In this document: positions 29,189-38,175 of the stretch, in pieces | How the letters are laid out: each line of letters begins with the position of its first letter | How positions within the stretch are numbered: position 1 is the first letter of the stretch | Origin: Gammaproteobacteria bacterium | GTDB taxonomy: Bacteria > Pseudomonadota > Gammaproteobacteria > Poriferisulfidales > Poriferisulfidaceae | DNA length: 38,871 nt | NCBI GenBank assembly: GCA_028819565.1 | Contig: JAPPLD010000007.1 | Location: 1-38,871, forward strand | Direction: 5' to 3' | Position numbers and translations under genes: made by a program | The notes under the pieces: generated by a model | Seen by the model: only the letters and a program-made list of their open reading frames with translations | Told to the model about the DNA's origin: nothing | Databases searched by the model: none

Positions 29189-30506
29189 CCGCAAGGGATT
29201 CATTGCTCATTTCTTGACGCTTCCTAGGCCGACTGTGGCAGGATGCCCCGCCGGTGTCGCCGCCTCCACGTCCAGTCGCCCCATTCCCGAAGGCCAAAAC
29301 GTTCAATGCGGCATTCACGTCCGCATCGTCCGTGTGCCCGCAAGCGGTGCACTTGAAGTCTGAATCCTTTCTGTTGTCCTTGTCGACATGCCCGCACCGG
29401 TGGCAGGTCTGGCTGGTGTACGCCGGGTCGACATGGCGGACTTCCATCTTGTAGCTCAGGCACAACTCCAGCGTGCCCCATGCGCTGGCCAGGATCTGCC
29501 GGTTCAGGCCTGACTTCGCACCAACGTTCTTGCCAGGCTTCTGTTTCGTGCCCCGGGCCGATTTCGTCATGCCCCGGATGTTCAGCTTCTCCACGTAGGC
29601 GACATCGTATTCGGAGGCGATGGCCTTGCTGACGTGGTGCCCCCAGTTCTTCCGGGCGAAGCGCTCTGCCGCGCAAGCCCTTTGGTGCTTGATCTGGGTC
29701 CGCAGATACCGCTTGGAGGGCTGATAGCGTGATCGGTCGTGAGGCTTCGGCCCGCAGAGATTCTTTTGATCCTTCCAATAGACCTCGCGCTTGCGCGCCA
29801 TCGACCGCTCATACCGCTTGCGCTTGGCCACTTTCCGTTCCAGGTCCGGCCCGCCGTGCTTGGTCCCGTCCGACAGGACCGCCAGCCGGCCCTCGGCGAT
29901 GTTGCGGTCGATCCCCACCTCCTTGATGGAATGAGGAAGGCTGGCTTGTGCGTCCACTTCGTACACCAGGTAGGCGTACCAGTTGCCGCATTCGTACTTG
30001 ACCGTGCCGGACCTGAACTCGCCGTCCGGGTACGGGTTGTTGCCGACCAACTTTATCCAGCCGACCTTCTGCACGTACAGGCTGTCGCCGGATACCTTGG
30101 CCGATACGTAATTGATGGGGAAACTCGGCGTGGTCGTCCACTTGCCGTGGAACTGTGGCGGCTTGCGGTTAAGTTTCCCACCCGTTTCCAAGTCCTTGAA
30201 GAATGCCTGGTAAGTCCTCTCGATGGGCTGCAGTGAACTCTTGACGATGTATGCCGAATAGCCCTGCAACCACGGATAGCTGTGTTTCCTAAGTACCGTG
30301 AAAGTCCGGCCCAGCCCCGGCGTCGGGACATTTTTTGTGGACATGTAGGAGAAGTTGCAGGTGCCCCACGCTTCATACTCGTCCCGGAGCTTCCCGACCA
30401 TGTGGTTCCAGACGAACCGGCAGGCCCCGGCGGTGCCGTGCAGTTGCTGGTTCTTTCTTACAGAACCCGGATGTAGGCGGTATCGGACGGCGCGGTGGGC
30501 TTTCAT
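29175..30506 (-). CDS. tnpB: TnpB (IS605 OrfB-like) RNA-guided nuclease-type transposon protein
   Basis: The 443-residue protein (from ATG 30506; an ATG at 30527 lies in the repeat) has the TnpB RuvC core. Numbered from 30527, it shows Asp207 in EVGIDRN, Glu313 in [10 protein letters not shown], and Asp403 in [10 protein letters not shown] zinc ribbon of two CxxC pairs (CHRCG at 375-379, CTACG at 393-397) lies between. All catalytic positions are kept, so nuclease activity is plausible. TnpB proteins are guided by an omega RNA from the 3' end of the gene and element; here a Gly-rich then basic tail overlaps that region. It is on the same strand as tkt and gap and may be co-transcribed with them. 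Confidence 0.9.
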   Translation of the reverse strand: MKAHRAVRYRLHPGSVRKNQQLHGTAGACRFVWNHMVGKLRDEYEAWGTCNFSYMSTKNVPTPGLGRTFTVLRKHSYPWLQGYSAYIVKSSLQPIERTYQAFFKDLETGGKLNRKPPQFHGKWTTTPSFPINYVSAKVSGDSLYVQKVGWIKLVGNNPYPDGEFRSGTVKYECGNWYAYLVYEVDAQASLPHSIKEVGIDRNIAEGRLAVLSDGTKHGGPDLERKVAKRKRYERSMARKREVYWKDQKNLCGPKPHDRSRYQPSKRYLRTQIKHQRACAAERFARKNWGHHVSKAIASEYDVAYVEKLNIRGMTKSARGTKQKPGKNVGAKSGLNRQILASAWGTLELCLSYKMEVRHVDPAYTSQTCHRCGHVDKDNRKDSDFKCTACGHTDDADVNAALNVLAFGNGATGRGGGDTGGASCHSRPRKRQEMSNESLADFAT

Positions 30507-32539
30507 TTTAGAATTATACTCTTGCATATTTTGCTACATAAATCCCTCAAATTTTCTACAGTAAATCCGAAGTGTTCCATCACCCGGGCGCCCGGTGCCG
30601 AATGGCCGAATTCCTCAACCCCCAACACGTGTCCTTGTGGTCCTATCCAGCGGTGCCACGGCGCGCTAACGCCCGCCTCAACTGCAATCCGAGCAGAAAC
30701 CTCGCTCGGCAGGACTTGTTCCTGGTAGCCCGAATCCTGTCGGGCAAACTGTTCCATGCAGGGCATCGACACGACCCGTGTCCGGATTCCGTCCAGAGCC
30801 GCGGCACATTCGACGGCCAGCCCGACTTCGGACCCGGTGGCAAGCAAAATCAGTTCCGGCGGGCCGTCCGAATCCACCAGCACGTATCCACCGCGCGCGG
30901 ATAGCGCGACAGTCTCCGGAGTATGCTCCAGTTGCGCCACGGACTGGCGCGACAGCGCCAACGCAGTCGGCCCATTCCCGGGCTGCAGCGCACACTTCCA
31001 AGCGACTGCGGTCTCCACGGCATCGGCCGGTCGCCAGACTTCGAGCCCCGGAATCAGCCTGAGACTCGCCAGATGCTCCACCGCCTGGTGGGTCGGACCG
31101 TCCTCGCCCAGGCCGATGGAATCGTGCGTCAGGACGAAAATCACCCGTTGGTGCATCAGCGCCGCCATGCGGATAGAGTTTCGGGCGTAATCGGAGAACG
31201 TCAGGAAGGTTCCGCCATACGGGATGAACCCGCCGTGCAGGGCCAAACCGTTCATCACCGCCCCCATGCCGAACTCCCGGACCCCGTAGTAGATGTAGGT
31301 GCCAGATTCGTCTGCGCTAATCGCGCGGCTGCCCTTGGGTTGGGTGTTGTTGGACCCGGTCAGATCCGCCGAACCGCCGATCAATTCCGGCAGGCTGCCG
31401 GCAATCGCATCCAGGGTGTTTCCCGAATGCTTGCGGGTTGCCGCTTTCGCCGGCTCCATCAGCTGGTTCTTGATATGGGCGTCAATCGCTTCCGTGAACG
31501 CCTCAGGCAAGTCGCCTTCCAGGCGCCGGGCCAGCTCGGCTGCATCCTCCGGGCAACTGGCGGCATAGTCCTCCATGCTCGCCTGCCATTGGGATTCCAT
31601 CTCCGCGCCCTTCTCCCGGGCATCCCAGGCTTCGCGGATCTCGGCCGGAACCTCGAAAGGAGGATGGGGCCAGTCCAGAGTCTCTCGCGCCCGCGCCACT
31701 TCTTCGGCGCCAAGCGGAGCGCCATGCGTGTCTGCAGTGCCCTGCTTCTGCGGTGCGCCATAACCGATCACGGTCCGGCAGCAAAGAAACGACGGCCGGG
31801 GGTCGGCCTGGGCCTCGCGGATGGCCTGATCCACCGCTTCCGGATCATGCCCGTCGATGTCCGGGATTACGTGCCAGCCGTAGGCGGAAAAGCGCCCGGC
31901 CGTATCGTCGGTGAACCAGCCTTTGGTTTCGCCGTCGATCGAGATGCCGTTGTCGTCGTAGAACACGATCAGTTTGCCCAGGCGGAGCGTGCCGGCCAGG
32001 CTGCACGCCTCGTGCGAGACGCCTTCCATCAGGCATCCGTCACCCGCAAACACATAAGTCCGGTGGTTGACAACCTCATGCCCGTCACGGTTGTAGCGGT
32101 CACCCAGCAACCGTTCCGCCAGCGCCATTCCGACCGCATTGGCCAGCCCCTGGCCCAGCGGGCCGGTCGTCGTTTCGACCCCGATGTCCCGATCAAGCTC
32201 CGGGTGCCCGGGCGTGCGCGAGTGCAGTTGGCGGAAAGCCTGAAGTTCTTCCATTGACAGCGGATACCCGGTCAGGTGCAACAAGCTGTACAGCAGCATG
32301 GAGCCGTGCCCGTTGGAGACCACGAAGCGGTCCCGGTCCGGCCAGCCGGGGTTGGCAGGGTTGTGCTTGAGGTGTCGACGCCACAGGACTTCCGCGATAT
32401 CCGCCATTCCCATCGGCATGCCGGGATGGCCGGAAGCGGCCTGTTCGACAGCATCCATGCTCAACGCCCGGATGGCGTTGGCCAGCGTTCGCGGTGCAGG
32501 CATCGGCCCGGAAGAAGAAGGGTTTTCAGGTGGGGTCAT
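30503..32539 (-). CDS. tkt: Transketolase, C-terminus altered by element insertion
   Basis: The 678-residue enzyme moves two-carbon units in the pentose phosphate (or Calvin) pathway. Thiamine-diphosphate sites are seen in [13 protein letters not shown] and the following [25 protein letters not shown] near residue 38, [18 protein letters not shown] and [10 protein letters not shown]-type end motifs (here [13 protein letters not shown]) are typical. The last dozen residues ([12 protein letters not shown]) are encoded by the TnpB element, replacing the usual short tail. The catalytic core is complete, so activity is probably retained. It starts the glycolytic unit. The upstream gap (32540-32716) has a good promoter only on the other strand. 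Confidence 0.94.
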   Translation of the reverse strand: MTPPENPSSSGPMPAPRTLANAIRALSMDAVEQAASGHPGMPMGMADIAEVLWRRHLKHNPANPGWPDRDRFVVSNGHGSMLLYSLLHLTGYPLSMEELQAFRQLHSRTPGHPELDRDIGVETTTGPLGQGLANAVGMALAERLLGDRYNRDGHEVVNHRTYVFAGDGCLMEGVSHEACSLAGTLRLGKLIVFYDDNGISIDGETKGWFTDDTAGRFSAYGWHVIPDIDGHDPEAVDQAIREAQADPRPSFLCCRTVIGYGAPQKQGTADTHGAPLGAEEVARARETLDWPHPPFEVPAEIREAWDAREKGAEMESQWQASMEDYAASCPEDAAELARRLEGDLPEAFTEAIDAHIKNQLMEPAKAATRKHSGNTLDAIAGSLPELIGGSADLTGSNNTQPKGSRAISADESGTYIYYGVREFGMGAVMNGLALHGGFIPYGGTFLTFSDYARNSIRMAALMHQRVIFVLTHDSIGLGEDGPTHQAVEHLASLRLIPGLEVWRPADAVETAVAWKCALQPGNGPTALALSRQSVAQLEHTPETVALSARGGYVLVDSDGPPELILLATGSEVGLAVECAAALDGIRTRVVSMPCMEQFARQDSGYQEQVLPSEVSARIAVEAGVSAPWHRWIGPQGHVLGVEEFGHSAPGARVMEHFGFTVENLRDLCSKICKSIILK
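30528..30541 (-). repeat. Terminal inverted repeat, right copy
   Basis: Read on the minus strand this is TTATGTAGCAAAAT, identical to the left copy. GCAAG follows after two mismatched bases. It lies in frame at the end of tkt, starting at the Leu codon TTA. Confidence 0.7.
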
Positions 32540-32628
32540 TGACTAAGGTGCGTATTTTCCCCGGAAGTCAGGAAATTGGCAAATTTTGGGTTCTGGAAGT
32601 AGAAATTCGAACCGAAATATAGGGCTAG

Positions 32629-32656
32629 TTGACACTCGGAGGAAGGTCTCTACAAT
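32629..32656 (+). promoter_or_regulatory. Strong sigma70-type promoter for the methyltransferase operon
   Basis: A perfect -35 TTGACA (32629-32634), a 16-base spacer, and a near-perfect -10 TACAAT (32651-32656) point right. Transcription would start near 32663, giving a leader of about 54 nt before the GTG at 32717. It is the clearest promoter in the window. Confidence 0.75.
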
Positions 32657-32716
32657 CCGTGTTGGGGGCATGCGGAGCATTGTCTGGCCACTTGCACCCC
32701 AGTTGGGCACGCACAA

Positions 32717-33880
32717 GTGAAAAGCAGTCAAACCAAGGCATTCAAGGAATTGACCTTGACTTATGATCGGTTGGATAAGACCGACATGGCAACTATTGCC
32801 TCGTTTAATTCCGCCTTTGACCAAGATGAGGTTCAACTGGAGCCTAATGGAGATCAGGTCACCATCCTGTTCAGGCAAGTCGACATTCGCAAGTTACGCA
32901 GTTGCCGAAAAACCTTGAACGGAACTCTGAACTCAAAGTTGGTTCAAGATGTTGTTGCTGCAATTGAGGGCGTTAAAAGTTATGGCATCGCGAATGGCAA
33001 AAGAAACTATGTTGATTACAACAAGGAACGCAAAGTTAAAGATCGGGCTAAAAAAGTTTCGAGCCGTTCACCGTATTTCTACGCACAGAACCATACCCAT
33101 TCTGAAACCAACAATGATTTTCCGGCAGAATATACTGACAAAATTATCGTTGGTGATAGCAAGGATATCCTGAAGAACATCCCGGATAATTCTATTGACC
33201 TGATCTTTACCTCTCCTCCCTACAATTTCGGGCTGGAATATGCTGAAAATCAAGATGCACATTACTGGGAAACTTATTTTGACCAACTGTTTTCTGTGTT
33301 CGACGAGTGTATTCGGGTCACAAAATACGGTGGCAGAATCATTGTTAATGTTCAGCCACTTTTTTCAGACTACATACCCAGCCATCATTTGATTAGCAAC
33401 TTTTTCATTCAGAAGAAATTGATTTGGAAAGGTGAAGTACTATGGGAGAAGAACAATTACAACTGCAAGTACACGGCTTGGGGGAGCTGGAAAAGCCCGA
33501 GCAATCCCTATCTCAAATACACGTGGGAGTTTCTTGAGATTTTCTGCAAGGGAGAAATGAAGAAGCCCGGATCCAGGGATGACATAGACATCAACGCAGA
33601 AGAATTCAAGAAATGGGTTGTGGCTAAATGGTCAATCGCCCCAGAAAGGAAAATGGGTGAATATGGCCATCCTGCAATGTTCCCGGAAGAACTTGCGGAG
33701 AGAGTCCTGAAACTTTTTAGTTATCGTGGAGATATCGTACTCGACCCGTTTAATGGAAGCGGAACCACAACCACCGTGGCAGCCCGCACGGGGCGCAGAT
33801 ATTTAGGAATCGACATTTCCGAAGAATATTGCAAGACTGCTGAACGCAGACTGGAGAGTGTGCAATGCCGCATGATTTAG
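32717..33880 (+). CDS. Beta-class DNA methyltransferase (N4-cytosine or N6-adenine)
   Basis: The 387-residue protein has motif IV first (FTSPPYNF, residues 164-171) and motif I last (LDPFNGSGTTTT, Asp at 343), the beta-class order. The SPPY form favours N4-cytosine methylation but does not exclude adenine. About 135 residues precede the catalytic region and may help in DNA recognition; I cannot match them to a family. Start is GTG 32717 with no clear ribosome site; an internal ATG at 32786 is an alternative. Its end overlaps the next gene by 16 bases. The DNA is visibly AT-richer than the glycolytic genes, indicating transfer. Confidence 0.88.
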   Translation: MKSSQTKAFKELTLTYDRLDKTDMATIASFNSAFDQDEVQLEPNGDQVTILFRQVDIRKLRSCRKTLNGTLNSKLVQDVVAAIEGVKSYGIANGKRNYVDYNKERKVKDRAKKVSSRSPYFYAQNHTHSETNNDFPAEYTDKIIVGDSKDILKNIPDNSIDLIFTSPPYNFGLEYAENQDAHYWETYFDQLFSVFDECIRVTKYGGRIIVNVQPLFSDYIPSHHLISNFFIQKKLIWKGEVLWEKNNYNCKYTAWGSWKSPSNPYLKYTWEFLEIFCKGEMKKPGSRDDIDINAEEFKKWVVAKWSIAPERKMGEYGHPAMFPEELAERVLKLFSYRGDIVLDPFNGSGTTTTVAARTGRRYLGIDISEEYCKTAERRLESVQCRMI

Positions 33881-34575
33881 AAAAAGAAATTGCTTTGCTA
33901 GTTCGTGCACATGAAGAAGAGATTGGGAATGTAGATCAAAAAGCGACAGATCAGATAGGGCGAGCATACGGTGGCGTTGTTCGAGCATCCAAGGGTAAGT
34001 GGGTAGAACGCTTAACCGAGCATGTTATCTATTTAGCGTGGCTTGAACTTGGCGGAAACATTGCTCGAATAAAGGTGAATTCAAACCGTCACAAGATTCC
34101 GATGCGTCAAGAATATGTGCAAGCATTGGACAAAGAGGTGCGGGAATATATTCTGACTTCTATCGGTGAATATTCTTATCCCGCGCAAGTTGACAAGCAA
34201 GTATTCATTGATGACCAATTCGTAATGGGCATTGAATGCAAGGCTTATACCGAAAACGCTATGCTTAAACGGATTCTTGTGGATTTTCACTTGCTGAAGT
34301 CTGCATTTCCAGATATTAGCAGTTATTTGTTCCAGCTAGAAAGTCAACTGGGCGGAGACTACCGAGAGCATAATGAGGTTACATATGGGAGCGCATCTAG
34401 CCACACATTGATGTCATATTTTCCTGATGTTGACTTGCAGATTTTTACCTTCCTGGAGGGAGAAAGAAAAGTGGACCGCCCCATACACAAGGCGGAATTT
34501 TACAAGCCACTCAAGAAAGAGAGGGTTGTCGCGGCAATCGATGTATTGGCTAAAGATTTAACCCAATACGTCTGA
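33865..34575 (+). CDS. Type II restriction endonuclease (PD-(D/E)XK)
   Basis: The 236-residue product overlaps the methyltransferase gene by 16 bases and has a good ribosome site (GGAG at 33853). A PD-(D/E)XK-type core is visible: Asp116/117 in VFIDDQFVMG, then IECKAYTE with Glu124 and Lys126. I cannot assign a named enzyme or target site. Position after a methyltransferase, length and motif all fit a restriction partner. A role as an accessory nuclease to the next gene is less likely. Confidence 0.75.
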   Translation: MPHDLEKEIALLVRAHEEEIGNVDQKATDQIGRAYGGVVRASKGKWVERLTEHVIYLAWLELGGNIARIKVNSNRHKIPMRQEYVQALDKEVREYILTSIGEYSYPAQVDKQVFIDDQFVMGIECKAYTENAMLKRILVDFHLLKSAFPDISSYLFQLESQLGGDYREHNEVTYGSASSHTLMSYFPDVDLQIFTFLEGERKVDRPIHKAEFYKPLKKERVVAAIDVLAKDLTQYV

Positions 34576-34591
34576 ACTTTTAGTTACCAGT

Positions 34592-34605
34592 TACGTCTTG
34601 ACGTA
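34592..34605 (+). promoter_or_regulatory. Perfect dyad over the start of the 1066-residue gene
   Basis: TACGTC (34592-34597) and GACGTA (34600-34605) form a perfect inverted repeat around TT, and the last base is the A of the start codon. Another TACGTC lies at 34567-34572, at the end of the preceding gene. The dyad takes the place of a Shine-Dalgarno. It could be an operator, a translation-blocking hairpin or a modification site. Confidence 0.4.
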
Positions 34606-37600
34606 TGCGTTATACCCTGCCAAAAAATGTCGGTCAAATTGTGACTCACGGCATTTTACCGTCCAAATTGATGCGGCAACTTCGTCCTGAATGCTATTCG
34701 GATACGAGAGATCATGTTTCCTATCCCCTAAGCGCCTCAACTCTCGAATACTGTTTAGAAACCATAACATCGCACAATCAGACATATGATTTTGAGACCT
34801 TTTGTCGAAAACTATGCGAGCGTACAATTTGTCCAAATCTACGGCCTCAAACAGGTTCAGATGGTGGTGGTGATAGTAAAGCTGATTCAGAGTCATATCC
34901 GGTCGCAGAAGAAATTTCCAACCTTACATATATTGGTAATGCTAATCACGGTCATGACCGGTGGGCGTTTGCTTTCAGTGCGCAAAAAACTTGGAGCAAA
35001 AAAGTACGCAGTGACGTAAAAAAGCTTGCTGAAACAGATAGAGTTTATGGCAGAATTTTTTTCATTACGAGTCGGTTTGCGCGAGCGAGAGACCGAGCAC
35101 GGATAGAGGATGAACTGTCTAGAAAGTACTCAGTTCCGGTCACTATTCTTGACCGTTCTTGGATTGTGAATGAAATAGTCGATAAAAATCGTACTGACCT
35201 AGCATTTAATTACCTCGGCATTGGTGAACCCACCACCAGTTCTTCAAGATTAGGCCCCACAGACTACTCTCGCCAACAACATTTATCAGACGCAGAACAA
35301 GCGATTGAAGATCCAGAAGCATTTCGCGGTATGGAGCGTCAGCGAGCTACAGAAGCCCTCGTGGCCGCAAAACTTTCGCGCAACTTGGAACGTCCCCGCA
35401 CCGAAACCGATGGCCGGTTTACACGTGCCATTCGGCTCGCAGATGAGAACGGCTCATGTCGTCAAAAGTTGGAAGCCCGATATGGACATATCTGGACTGC
35501 TTTCTGGTGGTTTGATGACTTTACGTTTCTCAACAATTCTTATGGCAGTTTTGAAAATCTTGCACTAGCATCCAACCATATAAAAGACCTCGAATTGTTG
35601 CTCAACATTAACCAATTGCTTGTCAACTCGGTAGTTCACGGGCATATGACACGTGAGGAATGTCAACTTGATGAACGTATTGAGAAACTGATACAGGCAT
35701 TGGCCGCAGTTGCGGCAGATGTAAATAGGCCTAATAACAGCCTAGAAGCAGAGGCTGCAATTTTACGCATTGATTTAAATCAGGTTACTCTTACTGGAAA
35801 CAGTGACGCTCTACCAACAATTTGTGAACGTTTTTCTACCATCCTTGAGAGAGCGCATGATCTTAGTGAATTTGATGTCGAGAACCTTGTTTCTTTCATC
35901 GAAATTACTGGTTTGGTTGCAGGCAATAATCCTGCCTATAGCGACCTAGTTGAACAAGTTGCAGATTTTGTTGCCTCTAGAAAAAGTGAAGGGGAGGGAT
36001 CTCTTGTTCTTCTTAATCATGCGCAAAAGTTTGATTTTCAAGATCAAATTAATATGATTCGATGGCTGGGAAAAGCCTCTATCGGGCTCGCGAAGCATGA
36101 ATATATACAAGATTTGGCCGAAGCAACCCAGCTTTTAACTCTCGCATACCGAAGTGCTGGCTTACTTTGGGCCGCACGCGCAAGTTGTATTTTTGCCACT
36201 GCATCTATAGCCAGGATAGGAGAACAAGAGAACGATATTCCTATCAACTTCATACCCGTGATGGGTATTTGGGCTTGGATTGCCTTGGAACTTTGTCACA
36301 TTCCTGATTTGCTTTTCTCGATTCAACTCATGAACGGATTCATCTCATCTTTACCGCTGAATGATGAATCTAAATCGAAAATTCAAGCTGATATTCAAAA
36401 ACTGGATGCAGGACTTGGTTGCTTGTTCCTAAATCTTGACAAATCTGACCTACACAGACTTCAAGGTGCGCCAGATATTTTAGATGCCTTGGGTTTATTT
36501 CAGGCACGTACCTCTCTTCTTTATGCGCTTGGCTATGAAGATGTGCTGCGCGAGGATGGCAGTGTGCCAGAAGAGGCAACAGAGGAGGATTTAAAACGTC
36601 TACTTTCGACACTTAAAAATCAGCCAATAGCAGAGCAATTTAGAGATTCATTGATCCTAAACGATGGCGGAAACCAAACCTTATCCACTACGGTTCTTGG
36701 TATACGGGTTGAAGTGGAAATCGATGAGAACGATTTAATTCTGGTCGCGGAATCTCTTTTAGGTTCACTGGAAGCGTTTTTTGCCACCATGGTTGAACAC
36801 CAGGTGGCCCCACACGCCGAGTTCTTCCACATCACCATAATGCAAAGTGAAAAGATTACCAAGCCAACCATAGAAACCAGTAAACTTGATATGAAATCTA
36901 CTGTTTTTTGGCCATGTGGGCTTCAGGTTTCAAAGTATGAAGAACAGATCAATTTACGGAGCTTTTTCGCTGAAGTCGCAGGGCATGTATGGGGGACAAC
37001 CTGCATGGCCGAAGACACAGATTCACTGCTAGAAAGTTTATTTGCCGATGATTTTGTTCAGCACAGAATCGCAATAGTTATGTCTATCCCCAATAACTAT
37101 AGCCGCGTGACATCACGAAGTTTTTCCTGTTTGTCTGATTGGCGAGAAGTTGTGCACCACTCATACCCTCCTCGCAACCAAACCACTATTCCAAAAATTG
37201 AAATCCCATCAAGTGCAGATGCAGCGGGTGAAACCCCCGGAGATAACGAGAAAGCATTCACGGCTAGCAATCATCGGGACAAATGTGTGAGTTCTGTAAT
37301 CAACCTGCATGCGTGGGACCAAGCCGAGTGGCGAGGCTGCGCGTACTACAAGTTAAGTCCATCAGGTCCGCCTTACATGGCATTTTTGTTTGAAAACACT
37401 GATGCGGCAGTAAAGATTTTCACTGACTGGAGGATACGTTTTGGAGACAATGATGTGGAAGAAGACATTCATATCTCCATCATCAGGCATCTACCAGGGA
37501 TTGACCCTCATCATTATTGTGTCCAAGTATCATCTAAATTATTGGCACTTGGCAGCGACTCAACACCGCCAATTCATGGAGTAAGCCGTTCATTGGTAAT

Positions 37601-37805
37601 AACGCCCCATGATAGTGAAAATTTGGAAACATTTTTGACTGGCTACAGAAACTTTGGACATTATTACTTAGTTCCTGCTGTCGGAGTAACAAACCCTAGA
37701 TTCTTCTCTAATTTGTCTATCGTAAAACGGGATTTAACTGTAAAGCATGCTGAAGAGGTTCGTGAACACGATATAGAATTTTTGGCCTTACAACTACTCA
37801 AGTAG
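34605..37805 (+). CDS. Large nuclease-like protein with helical-repeat body, candidate defence effector
   Basis: I do not recognise a named gene. The 1066-residue protein starts with a region (about 60-200) that looks like a restriction-endonuclease fold. It has FCRKLCERTICPNL, the loop GSDGGGDSKAD (Asp90), and a strand RWAFAFSAQK ending in Lys128, then KVRSDVKK and the strand RIFFITSR. A segment ILDRSWIVNEIV follows. If this is a PD-(D/E)XK site, the residue two before the Lys is Ala rather than Glu, so the active site is uncertain. Residues about 300-640 are helix-rich and may be TPR-like repeats. The C-terminal 400 residues are unassigned. There is no signal peptide. It begins 29 bases after the restriction gene on the same strand and shares the AT-rich composition, so it is probably part of the same system. 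Confidence 0.6.
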   Translation: MRYTLPKNVGQIVTHGILPSKLMRQLRPECYSDTRDHVSYPLSASTLEYCLETITSHNQTYDFETFCRKLCERTICPNLRPQTGSDGGGDSKADSESYPVAEEISNLTYIGNANHGHDRWAFAFSAQKTWSKKVRSDVKKLAETDRVYGRIFFITSRFARARDRARIEDELSRKYSVPVTILDRSWIVNEIVDKNRTDLAFNYLGIGEPTTSSSRLGPTDYSRQQHLSDAEQAIEDPEAFRGMERQRATEALVAAKLSRNLERPRTETDGRFTRAIRLADENGSCRQKLEARYGHIWTAFWWFDDFTFLNNSYGSFENLALASNHIKDLELLLNINQLLVNSVVHGHMTREECQLDERIEKLIQALAAVAADVNRPNNSLEAEAAILRIDLNQVTLTGNSDALPTICERFSTILERAHDLSEFDVENLVSFIEITGLVAGNNPAYSDLVEQVADFVASRKSEGEGSLVLLNHAQKFDFQDQINMIRWLGKASIGLAKHEYIQDLAEATQLLTLAYRSAGLLWAARASCIFATASIARIGEQENDIPINFIPVMGIWAWIALELCHIPDLLFSIQLMNGFISSLPLNDESKSKIQADIQKLDAGLGCLFLNLDKSDLHRLQGAPDILDALGLFQARTSLLYALGYEDVLREDGSVPEEATEEDLKRLLSTLKNQPIAEQFRDSLILNDGGNQTLSTTVLGIRVEVEIDENDLILVAESLLGSLEAFFATMVEHQVAPHAEFFHITIMQSEKITKPTIETSKLDMKSTVFWPCGLQVSKYEEQINLRSFFAEVAGHVWGTTCMAEDTDSLLESLFADDFVQHRIAIVMSIPNNYSRVTSRSFSCLSDWREVVHHSYPPRNQTTIPKIEIPSSADAAGETPGDNEKAFTASNHRDKCVSSVINLHAWDQAEWRGCAYYKLSPSGPPYMAFLFENTDAAVKIFTDWRIRFGDNDVEEDIHISIIRHLPGIDPHHYCVQVSSKLLALGSDSTPPIHGVSRSLVITPHDSENLETFLTGYRNFGHYYLVPAVGVTNPRFFSNLSIVKRDLTVKHAEEVREHDIEFLALQLLK

Positions 37806-37857
37806 CTGAATCAAGATTTCAGAAAAATCCGTTATGGCGATAAGTATTTTGGTAGAG

Positions 37858-37912
37858 TTGGCGTTTTAAATTAACGATCTTATAATAGGTCTTTATATAA
37901 GTCTCTTATAAG
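37858..37912 (+). promoter_or_regulatory. Promoter and operator cluster of the Phd/RelE pair
   Basis: A -35-like TTGGCG (37858-37863), a 17-base spacer and a perfect TATAAT (37881-37886) precede the antitoxin gene. CTTATA (37879-37884) and TATAAG (37896-37901) form an inverted repeat over the -10, and CTTATAAG (37905-37912) is a second perfect palindrome. The paired palindromes fit autorepression by the antitoxin or the toxin-antitoxin complex. Confidence 0.55.
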
Positions 37913-37920
37913 GTCTTTTC

Positions 37921-38175
37921 ATGAACCCAATACACCCTGTCCTTGCTGACGCGAGCGTCGGCATATCCGATCTAAAGAAGAATCCCATGGCTATCGTCAA
38001 GCACGCCGAGGGAGCACCGGTCGCGATCCTGAATCGCAACCGGCCAGTTTTTTACGCCGTTCCCGCCGCTGCCTGGGAGGCCATTATCAGTAAACTGGAA
38101 GATCTGGAGCTCGCGGCACTTGTTCGCGAACGCGAGGGAGAAACTGAAATCGAAGTTGGTATCGATGAGCTATAG
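37921..38175 (+). CDS. Phd/YefM-type antitoxin
   Basis: The 84-residue protein has the Phd/YefM DNA-binding N-terminus (VGISDLKKNPMAIVKHA, then GAPVAILNRNRPVFYAVP). The C-terminal acidic helix (REREGETEIEVGIDEL) would bind the toxin. The toxin gene overlaps its last 11 bases, the usual arrangement. It is GC-rich, unlike the operon before it. Upstream palindromes are likely its operator. Confidence 0.85.
   Translation: MNPIHPVLADASVGISDLKKNPMAIVKHAEGAPVAILNRNRPVFYAVPAAAWEAIISKLEDLELAALVREREGETEIEVGIDEL

Larger units (their letters stand above)
29175..30541 (-). mobile_element. TnpB element bounded by 14-bp inverted repeats, inserted at the end of tkt
   Basis: The element spans 1367 bases and holds only tnpB. 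Its edges are TTATGTAGCAAAAT at 29175-29188 and the exact reverse complement at 30528-30541. The match continues imperfectly to 21 bases (19 of 21 identical). The left repeat begins at the tnpB stop codon and the right repeat begins in tkt reading frame. No tnpA lies nearby, and no target duplication is visible. Typical IS200/IS605 elements lack terminal inverted repeats, so this is unusual. Boundaries are inferred from the repeats and the tkt disruption. Confidence 0.7.

Noticed and set aside
30923-32257. Long open frame opposite tkt
   Set aside because: Antisense shadow of transketolase with no family resemblance.
32540-32716. Promoter for tkt on the minus strand
   Set aside because: Only weak boxes were found (for example TATATT read leftward near 32614-32619 without a good -35), so I did not list one.
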